Shown piece after piece: positions 50,901 through 61,197 of a stretch of DNA of 64,000 nucleotides. Under the pieces are notes generated by a model, which ran no database searches, had not been told where the DNA came from, and worked only from the letters and a program-made list of their open reading frames with translations. The translations under genes were made by a program, and so were the position numbers. The DNA lies in NCBI GenBank assembly GCA_000231825.2, contig JH720296.1, positions 558,001 to 622,000 on the forward strand, read 5' to 3'. The stretch is from Tetrahymena elliotti 4EA (Eukaryota; Ciliophora; Oligohymenophorea; Hymenostomatida; Tetrahymenidae). Numbering within the stretch: the first letter of the stretch is position 1; every line of letters begins with the position of its first letter.

Positions 50901-52424
50901 TTCACCCTTATTAACTTATGAAGAAATCTATTCTATTTTACTTTAAGATTGCCTTGGTAAGAGTGCTTCAATAGGACTTAACTTGTTAATGCGTAAGTTA
51001 GAATGGTCAATAGCTTGTTAGCCATAAATTACCATTTCAGATAATTGAGGTGAGTTACTTAGTTAAGATTGTAAATTTTATCCACTTAGCAATCTGTTTG
51101 ATTTCGCTTGTTTTAAATTATTATATTACTAAATTTGATAAGACTCTTATTGATTTTGGTAAATAGAATTTTTGCTATTAGTATTTTAAATATTGTAATT
51201 TTTGATTGTCAGCGGAGGGTTAGAGCTAGTGTTTTTTGTTGACTCAAATTTATTACCATTTTTGAATTGAAAAGTCTAAGCACTTTTAATGCTAAGAATT
51301 GGATTTTATTCAATTTACATTGAGCTATTTTTATTATACTGCTCAGAAAAAGCGCCACTGTTTCCTTTTAAATTAGTTGTATTTTAATTCATTATAGAAT
51401 TTTAGTTTAAATTGTTATCACTGAATCTTTCAGAAAGCGGTTTTGCATTGAACATTTATATTTTTCTTTTTTATTTTTCGTATTCGACTGTATTTTAATC
51501 TTCTTCAATGATTACTTCCTTGTAACTTTCTTACTTAGCATTCGGTGTGGGCTACTGTTATTCATTTTCAAAAAAACTTCTTCCTTGCTAAACAGGTTGT
51601 TAAATAAAGCCTTCAATATTTTTCTAGTAAATTAGATAGTCTGCAGCTAAAAGTTAATCAATTTTATCATTCACTTTTTATTTACTCTTCATCATTAGCT
51701 TTTCATTTGAGAATTGTTCATCAATTATTGGGTCAAGCTTAAAATTTAAATTTTAGTAATTCTATCCAGAGCTGCTTTAAATTATTCTCCTATCTTATGA
51801 AGCTGAATGAGGATTTTTAAGATACCCACTTCTATTGCTTCCTATCATACTACTTTTATTCTACTACTAGGATTATTCATTATTTTTTAAAATATTACTC
51901 ATGATATTTTCTGTAAGATATTAATTGCTACTTTTTTTTTAAAATCTGATGAGCTAATCACTCCTTTTAGGAATAGCATCATTGGTAGTCATACTTTTTT
52001 CAGCACTATTATGATTTTTTTACTAAGGTTGAATATTGATATAATTATTACCTTTTTAAATCTACCTATTTATTATTTTTGGGTTTGTAGAAGAAGCAAA
52101 GCCTTTAGTTGGAAAAAATGAGTAAGACAAAGTAGTAGATTAAGGTGATTAAAAGTGTTATTAAGGCATAAACTCATGCTTTAAATTACTCTTATTTCCC
52201 ATAAAAGAGTTGTTATCCTCAAAGTTTTGTTGATTCATCTAATTGTTAGGTGAAAGTTCTGGGATTTGAGAAGAAAATCTATTTGGAATATATGTCTTCG
52301 AGATGTTAATTCTTTCTTAAGAAAAATTATTGTTCCCTTAGATCAGAATGTCAAGCTTGTTCTCTTAATTTTTATTGTATTTTTATGCATTTTTATTTCT
52401 TAAACCTATTTGTTGAATATTCAT
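47949..52424 (-). CDS. Tubulin-tyrosine-ligase-like (TTLL) amino-acid ligase with long low-complexity N-terminus, 1491 aa
   Basis: One open frame of 1492 codons (ATG 52424 to TGA 47949). TTLL enzymes add Glu or Gly chains, or Tyr, to tubulin and other ciliary proteins using ATP. The catalytic region spans about residues 785-1300. It begins RYYVGYGNNAELVKRILKSR, with REWWCEYN next, and later has FVIQKYIEKPMLIKGRKFDM (ATP-grasp Lys region), CGYIRTASEIY, FIHLTNNAVQKYAKNYGEFE, CFEMYGFDFFIDEDYKVWLI and IEVNTNPCIEES, the metal-binding E-x-N motif of the ATP grasp. A Ser/Gln/Asn-rich insert sits between the KPILFPSFVNKDYCQ part and the core. Residues 1-780 are Q/N/S-rich without a domain; residues after 1300 are again low complexity. 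Initiase, elongase, glutamylase or glycylase activity cannot be decided by eye, though IKGRKFDMRMFVLV resembles glycylase/TTLL3-10-like proteins. Ciliates carry large TTLL families for their many microtubule arrays. Confidence 0.92.
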
Positions 52425-53977
52425 GATTTTGATTTGATAACAATAACAATCAGATAAAAAATTTGAAATAAGTAAAAAATAAAGATACTGATCTTGCTAT
52501 TTTAATAATTATAATTACAAATCATTGTTATCTAGTTATTATAAGAATTATTAAAACTTTTTTCATTTAAATCAAGAAATGTGTATTATTTAACTTTCAA
52601 AGCAGATGATTGATTTATAAAAATAAAGCTTATAAACCTTAATTCTCATTTATACATTTCTTTGAAGTTTATTTTTAAAAAGCTGCAAAAATTTTTTTAA
52701 TTTTTATCACTGGAACATTTTGAAAATTTTTTAATAAAAAAAAGCTTGTTACAAGAACAAACCATCAAATAAAATGTAAACAAGCACTTTTATATTAACT
52801 TTAAAAGCTTTTAAGACTAAGCATAAAATTAGTTATCTAATTTTATAAAAGATAACTCATTGTTTTCTAATTAATCATTTTATTTATTCTTTTTTAAATT
52901 TTATTTAAATACTAAAAAAAAAAAGCAAATAAATCAAGAAAATAAAAATATTTTAAATGGAGTACTTACATAGATAGATCCATACTTATTTTAGGCTACA
53001 CGAACAAAGCAAATTATTAAATCAAATTTATTTAAATTTTAAATTTTAAAGTATTTTTGTTAAAATTCTAAATTCTTCATCTTTTAATTTGTTTTCGAAC
53101 TGGATGAAAAAAGAAATTTATTTTGAAGAATTAATACTTTCTAAAATAAAATCAAATTATTAGCTTTAAATTAGTTTAGTATTAGTAAACATGTTCTATT
53201 TGAAAAGAAATTAATTAAATCTTTAAGAGACTACAAAAAAATCTAAATTAAATTTTTGTTAAAAGAACCATCTATTGTTTATATTATTATTGTAAATTCT
53301 ATATCAATAAGAATTAATATTTTCAATGTAAGAAATTTATCTTATATTTTTATGAAATTAGTATAGCAACTATAAAAATAAATAAAGAAAATAATAAAAA
53401 GGAAAAAAAAGATGATAATAAATAAATCAATAAATCAATTAAGAATATAAATATCTCTTCATTTATCAGAATGAATTTAAAAAATATTAAGTTTTGTAAA
53501 TATTACCATGTAAAACTCAATAGCATCAAAAAAGTACTCTCTAGAAGTGCTTTTAGAGTATTTTTTTAAGAAAAGTAATTAGAGTATAGAGAAAATAAGA
53601 AAGAAAGTAAGTTAGAAAGGAATTTTGAGATTTATGATGAAAATATTGTTACGAATTTATTAATAAAATGATATGTAAATAAAAAATAATATTAAGTATG
53701 AATTTTAATAATTTTTGTAATGAGTTTGGTATGATAATAATCAAATTTGTTATTTTGTTATAATTTTTGTTATGAATGTCTTTAGATATAATTAAAGTAA
53801 ATTTTGTTTGTTTTTTTATTTATTGATTTGTTATGAGTATTTAATAATTATTTATTTTGTTATTCAAAGATATTTGTTAAATTATCTATTTTGTTAAATT
53901 TTGTTATTTATTTGGTTTTTGTATTTTTTAAAAAATAATGAAATGTTAAGTTTTTCCTTTGAGTCAATCATCTTTGC
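52425..53977. other. 1.5-kb spacer
   Basis: A+T-rich DNA between the TTLL start (52424, -) and the 3' end of the Asn-rich gene (53978, -). It should include the TTLL promoter. Nothing discrete recognised. Confidence 0.5.
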
Positions 53978-55777
53978 TCAGTATTCTTGTTTGCTCAAAT
54001 TAACAGAAGAGAAAAGTGCGTTTCCGTTAGCATTTTGAGAGCAGTTAGTGGGAGAAGAGACCTTTCCTAATCTTTTCTTTTTGTTAGAATTCCACTTGTG
54101 GGGTTTGTTGATGTAGTGGAGCATGATTTTATTTTTGTATCTAATAAAAGCAAGTTTATCCTTCATGTTACCATTAATGATGTTACGGAAATATCTTTCT
54201 TTTAAGTACCATCTCATGAAATCACGGAAAATCTTCTTTTAGGTGGCTAAAATTTCACCATCTTCAGAGTTAACAACAAGCATGTCCTTCAAGGCACGGA
54301 ATCCACTGAGGTTTTCAATTTCACCCAAGAAAAATTCAGTTACATCCTTGTAAATAGAGATTTTGTTTTGAGAAGGAGCATCAGGATAAATTTCGTTGAT
54401 GATTAAAAGAACTTAGTTCTTGAAATCAGGACTAGCGAAACTTCTGACAACTTATCTGGTGATGTATCTGCAAATGTTCTTATCATAATCTTTCTTCTTT
54501 TCCTTCTATTGATCTCTAACTATGGAGAAGACGTTTCCTTTGTTTCCAGAAATAATAGAGATATTCTAAACCTATTGGTTGTGTTATTGCATCATAGGGA
54601 GAGTAGAATGCATGTTGTTGGATCCTAAATGGTGATAGGAGGGCATTTAATTGCTTCCCATCATGTGTTGGGTTTAGTGGATACCAGATAGGTGAGAGTG
54701 ATCATTGATCATTCCATAATGGGGTTAAGCACAAGCAGATTGATTGTGGTGATTTCCATAGGGATTTTGAGTAGGCATCATTTGAATACTAGATCTGTCT
54801 CCAAACATATTTCCATTGTTAGCATTCATGTTGAAGGTACTCCCAATAAAATTGTTGCAATTACCCAAGATATTGTTGCAATTTCCCATTAAACCTGTAT
54901 TACTACTGGTGCAGTGATTAGTACTGCATTCAGTTTTAGTAATGATAGGTTATTAGGAGGAAGAATTGTGAGAAATGCTATTGTTATTGTTGTTGTTATT
55001 ATTGTTATTCAAAGAGTTGTGATGAGAAGGTGAGAACTAATCAGCATTTTCCATGTAGTAGTTACCATTACTGTTTTACTTATTTTCAAGTTTGGGAACA
55101 GGCTCAGGAGGGAATAAATCAGCAAGATCAACAGCATTATTGGTATTGTATGTGGAGAATAAGAAATTATTGGGTAAGAAGGAATTGTTGTTATTGTTAG
55201 ATGATCCTTAATTGTTGTTTGAGGTATTGTTATTTCCGTTTTAGTTACCATTGTTTTGTGTGTTGTTAATGCTGCCCATGGGGTTCAAGGAGTAATGGTT
55301 ATTGTGGCTGTTTCCAAAGAAATTGGTTCCAAATTCGAAATCGGGAATGTTATTCATTTGCTTATCGTGGAAAATTTATTCTTCTTATTAACCCAAGTAG
55401 CCATATTTCATAGGAGCAAAGTAAATGTGTCCTTAGCCTTAGGGGGCAGAAGTAGTTCCGCATCCTCCAAAAGTGCCATCGAAGAATAGGTTATTGTGTT
55501 ATTGTTAATGATGGTTGTGAAGAGCTCCACCCATCATATTGCCCAAACCGGAGTGGTTGTTTCCTCCGAAAAGATCACAGTCATTGAAATCGAAATCTAA
55601 ATAATTATTGTTGTTCATGCTGTTGTTATTTCCATTTTAAGAGGTTTTGCAATCGTTGTTTATGTTCTTGGAATTATTTGTAGTTGAAAACATATTTGAA
55701 GAAGTATTTTAGCTGGTGTTTTGGTTATTTGAGTTGTTAATAGAGGGGTTTAAGTTGTTTTAATCGTTGAAACTCAT
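53978..55777 (-). CDS. Asn-rich protein with a conserved-looking C-terminal domain of unknown function, 599 aa
   Basis: Open frame of 600 codons from ATG 55777 to TGA 53978, no introns. Residues 1 to about 400 are dominated by Asn with Gly, His, Met, Ser and Gln, including a 12-residue Asn run interrupted once near residue 255. From about residue 405 composition changes to an ordered, charged domain: NVFSIVRDQQKEKKKDYDKN, ICRYITRQVVRSFASPDFKN, EIYPDAPSQNKISIYKDVTE, GFRALKDMLVVNSEDGEILA, KIFRDFMRWYLKERYFRNII and KDKLAFIRYKNKIMLHYIN. The last 30 residues are Ser/Asn-rich. I do not recognise the domain; the helix-rich basic character and Asn-rich activator-like N-terminus suggest a nuclear or RNA-related regulator, but that is speculation. 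Codon choice (AAC, TTC, AAG, GGT, GGA, CGT, ATC) is much more biased than in neighbouring genes, implying high expression. Confidence 0.85.
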
Positions 55778-58700
55778 AATTTTATTGAAGTGTTTATTTT
55801 ATTCAAAGATTTGATTTTGGAATGAATGTGAATATCAATCAAAAAAGAGATACTTTTGATTATTAAATATTTTTCAAAAGAAATGAGATTTATTTTTTGA
55901 GTAATATTTTTGTAAGATATTGTTTAGACGTGATCAGATTACTCAGAGGATCAGGTTAATTTGTTGAATCAATTAAAGATAATTTTGAATCAATGAGCGC
56001 GAGTGTTAAAAGATAAGTTCTTTGGTTGGTAGTGTGTGGACAAATAGAGCCAACAAAAACAAATATTTGATTTTTTATTCTTTTACTTTTTTTTTCTTTT
56101 ATAAATATTTTTTTTATATTAATCAAAAAAAATTAATTATTTAATTTGAGGGATCCTTTGTTTTTAAATAATCGTTGCCATCCTAAATTAATTTGTATAT
56201 GCTCAGATAGATACACAAAAGAAAAATCTTATTCCTTTCCTCACAAAACAATGCAAAAGCATTTAATTTAATTAAATCAAATGAAAAGAGAAAGAAGTGG
56301 ATCTAAAGTCAATCATTATCAAAAGAGATAACTGGCATCTTATTCAGTCTTAGATTTTGTTTAAGATTTAATTAATTTTGTTCAAAAACAGCTTTTTCAT
56401 TACATTTTTCTTTTTCCTTTTTAGATCTCTTTCTATTAATCTCCCCCCGCTCGCCCCCACTTCATTTTTGTTAATTAAATCGATGTGAAAGACAGTAGTC
56501 ATCTTTTTTTTATTCTTTAAATTTTCTAAATAATTTCTCCATAGATTTATATCTATCCTTCATTTTCTCAGCCCATGTAAGGAAAACAAAAAGTGAAAAG
56601 CTGTGATTTTGGCAATACTAAGTATTGCTTTGCTCTTTAATCAAAATTCGTAGTCATTATTTATTTATCATCACTTCATTAAATTACTAATATTGATTTT
56701 TACTGTGAATAAGTATTTCATAAAGAATTTATGTTACATCTTCATACTTAAAAACGTTCAATTATTTTACTCAGTTCTATTATCCTATTTTTAGCTCTGA
56801 ATATAATAGATTTATTTGCAAAAAAATCACTTAAGATTATCTATGAAAATATAATTCGATCCTTTCTATTTTATTACTTTAATTTTAGCATTCAGATATT
56901 TGTAAGCGCTGTTCATCTTATTTAAGATTTAAATTATGAAAGGCAGACAAATTAGATAGATTCTCATATAGCTAGCTGATGAGCTTTCTAACGTGTCTTA
57001 ATTATGATTTCTATTAATTTATCAAAAAAAAGATTGTGCTCCATTCAAAAAAAGCTGTTCCCATAGATTTTAGTTTAAAGGTTATGTTGAAATTATAGAT
57101 ATGCGCAATAAACTAAATTACTCAGAATGAGAGATCCAAAACATCTTAAATTTCAATCCTAAAATATTAGATAATTTATGTGGTGTAGAGTTTCCCTTAT
57201 CACTATATTTTATTTAGAGGAAAATAAAGCCTATATAATGATTGGAGTAAATTCGCAAATTTAGCTTCCAAATTATTAAATTTTGAAACTAAAAATCATT
57301 AACTTTAAAGACTGTATAAGTTATAATAAAATAATTCATCAAAAGTAGAATTTAAGTTAGCATGTTTATCTATCTCATTGTCTTACTTAGCAAATAAAAG
57401 TACAGCTTTTCTAGCATAGAACTGAAAGTATTTGATGTTCAGGCTTTTATTTATCAAAAAAATTTTTGAATAGATAGACAGATGATAGTTAATAGCATAA
57501 ACATAATGTAAATGCATGTAAATCGCATAGAAAAAAAAAATCGACTAAGTCTCTTATTTATCATTAGAGATGATTTTTATTATATGTATGAGATAAACTC
57601 TTAAAATAAAAAAGTATTAGAGTTCTATATAGTAAAAATAAACAAATAAAATGAGTTTTAGCATTTTGTAATCAAAAAAAGTAATTTTTGAATGAAGTCA
57701 TTTTTTATTGAGCTTACTGGTATTTAATTTGACAAATAGACAGATATAATTGAATAATAACATATTCAAATCATATGTTTATTTAAATTTAAATATTAAA
57801 GCAAAAATAGTCTGAATGGCTTTGGCGATGCTATAAATAAACTGAAGAGAAATCGTTTTATTAGGTTTTAAAATATTAAAATATGCATTATAAGAAGTAA
57901 ATCTCAACAAATTATTTATGTTTATGGATAAGTGTAAATTAGAAAGAAAGTTATAATTTACTGCTATTTGTATGTATAAAAAATAATCTTGATGATTAAC
58001 AGGTACTATAGTTATTCGAAAAATTCTTTTATTAACTTTTAAAAATCTGGATTAATTTATTTAAGATTACAGATATACATTTTATTTAAAGAAAGAACCT
58101 AAATGCATCTCAATTAAATAAACAAGACAAGTTAATATCTAAATACTTGGTAAAAAAAGATTTTGATTTGTGTTTATTTATATTATTATATTTTCTCCAG
58201 TAATTATTTCTTAACCCATTCACAAAATAAATTAGCTTTACTATTTCTTTTTTTAATAATAAAGGTGATTTAATTAAATTTATAAATTTATCTCATACTA
58301 AATTAGTAAGAAAACTCTTCTTATATTTATTGATGCTAGTTTACCACTATTTGCATTTCAACTATTCAATTTTAAAGACCTAATATAAAAAATTTATTTA
58401 CTATCACGTGTGATTAGATAGTAAAATACACTTCAAATAATAATTTAAGAATCTAAATTGTTTATAATTTTTAATTTGATGTAAGCATACAAGTTAACTA
58501 ATCTTTAACACTTTATTTGGAAATAAATGCAAATCAAATCAAATTTTGTTATTCTAACTTTCCTCACTCACTCCTCATCTAGAAATTAAGTATATTTTGA
58601 TTTTTCAAACTTTAATTTCATCCCAAAAGAAATTTTACAAAATAAAAACCAGATTCCATTAAAAACAAAAAAGTCAAGTTTTAATTTTGATTTATATTTT

Positions 58701-61197
58701 TGATTGTTTTTCTTATCAGGAAGCTATTCCTCATCAGCCAACGCTTCCTATTAAAGAAATTGTTTCTCACTATTTTAGATTTTTTTCTTAAAAATGCTGT
58801 AACATACACAGAGAAAATATGCTCAAAAAGATTTTATTATTTTTTTTGAAAATTGTTTTTGAATTAAATGCATTTTCTACTAGCACATTTAACAATTTGT
58901 CTAAACTTTTGACTAATTATGTCTCGATATTAATAACCTCTTTCTTAATATTTATTTTATTAATGCATAAATAAACAGATTAATACAATATTAATTTTTG
59001 TTATATGATATTTAAATTTTATCACATTGGATTTTTAATAGCAGTAACTGATTTTAAGAAAAAATATTAGATTTCTTTTATTACATCAAGCTATTTCTGG
59101 TCTAAACTATATTCTAACTTAATTGTAACATTTATAATATATTTACTTATCAGCAGGTATTTCCTGTTCTACACCAGCAAACAAAATCTATAAAATAAGC
59201 TTTCTCATTAATCTGGATTTGTTCTAAAATAATCATGACACATCAAATATTAAACCTGAGATACTTAAGACTCAAAATAATTAGTCACTTTTGATATTAT
59301 GATCTAATCATGATTTAGCCAATCAAAAATTTAATTTATTTCTTGAAATGTAATGCATTTATATGTTTATTTAATACTAATACCATCAAAAATTTCCTAA
59401 TTTACCTTTAAAACTTTTGTAACAAAATTAAATAATTACAAACATATCATACCTTAATTAGTCTTTTGAGTATTAAATGTTAAAAATGGTAGCTTAATTG
59501 ATTTAATTAAAAATAATGCTAAATCTTATTCAATTCATAGTTATGAGATAGTTTTAGCTTAATTTATTGTAAATCTTTTATATTTATGTAATATATTAAT
59601 CTATCTGCTTATTAATTTATTAACTAAGTAATAAAAATATATAAATAAAACTTTATTGAAGTAATATTATGTAAATACACATTTTTTTCAGTTTAAATTT
59701 TTCATATACTTTTTCATTTAGTAAAATCAACAAAGATTAATTAAATTGTTTTTATTCTAGCTTATGTTATGTTTAAATATTTTAAGTTTCTACAAATTAT
59801 TAATCTATTTACAAAATTACTTAGAAATTATTATCAAAAATAAATTAATAAAAAAACTCATATTCTTAAGTATAAATTTTTAATATTATTTTTCTCATAG
59901 TAAAATCAAATAAGCATAATTAAATTGATTTTATTAAAGCTAAAATTACATTTATATATTATCTATTTACAAATTTATTTAGAAATTACTTCAAAAAAAA
60001 TTGAATTGAAGTTGTTGGATAGAATACACAAATATTTGAATAAAATATCTTTCTTATTATTAAAAATGCTTATAATTTATATTGATTATGAAAACAAACA
60101 AATTTAATCTTCCTATTAAATTGATTTTTAAAATAATATAATTTTCTTAAAATAAATGTTTAGTTATTTCATGTAGTAAAATATTTTTTAATTTTTTATC
60201 TTAAATATTTACAAAAAACTCTAAAGTTAAAAATAACTATTTTTTATCAGATATTTGTAAAATGATCACAATAAACTTTTTTTAATTAAATTGAAGGGTC
60301 AAATTTTCATCTAGTATTAAATTTGAAAGATATCTGGCTATCACTAAGTATAGAATCCATTTTTAAATGTGATTTGCCATTTAAGAGCCCATACAAATAA
60401 ATTTGAATCCAGAAATTAAAATATATTTTAAGAATGTTAAATAAAAATTCATCTAATTATTTTAAAAATTAAAGCTATCTATTTTGAACTTATTTTGATT
60501 TATTTTTAATTGGAAAAAAAATAGAAACAAAAGAACATCTAATTCTTTTTAATTATCAAACACATTAAAAATTATAAATATCTAGTTATTAACTAGATTA
60601 ATTACCGCTTAATATTTTAAGTCAAAAAAAAATATTATTCCTATTTTCTGAAGAAAAAAGTATTATAAATAAACTGAGATGATTTAAATAATTTTTAATA
60701 ATTATTACCAACTTGAATTCGTTTTTATATCTCAAAATTTTTTAATTCTAATATAGTATTCTTTAAGAATTTTACAATAATTTTGAAAAATAAAAAATAA
60801 ATATTTTGAATCACAAGCTTATTAATTAATTAAATTGTATCATTTGAATGTAAGTGATCTTTTCATCTAGTTCTAATTGAGCATAATAGGGAGTTAGAAT
60901 CGCTTTTCTATGAAAAAATGTGATTCTCAATCATAGAAATATTATTAAGTTAAATTGAGACTATTAATAAAATACTATCATTTCTTTGAAAATTTTGATT
61001 TAGAATTTAATATTTAAACAAGTTTTCTCTAATGTGTTTGCTTGCTTGTGTGCCATTTCTATACTAATGTTTTTTTTAAGATTTTGCAAATTATTTTGGG
61101 AAAAGATCTCTTTTTATATCTTAATTATTTAAAAAAAAGTGTTACAAGTTTTAATTATTAACCTTAATTTGTATTTTTCATTCAATCTACTTTAGTC
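55778..61197. other. 5.4-kb spacer, mainly non-coding
   Basis: The first 700 bases lie upstream of the Asn-rich gene and contain a C-rich patch near 56440-56460. Around 56880-57900 short coding-like segments occur on both strands, best on the - strand (FYARKAVLLFAKQDNEIDKH near 57300-57420), but they could not be joined into one model. From 58000 to 61190 the DNA is very A+T-rich with no supported feature. Confidence 0.4.
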
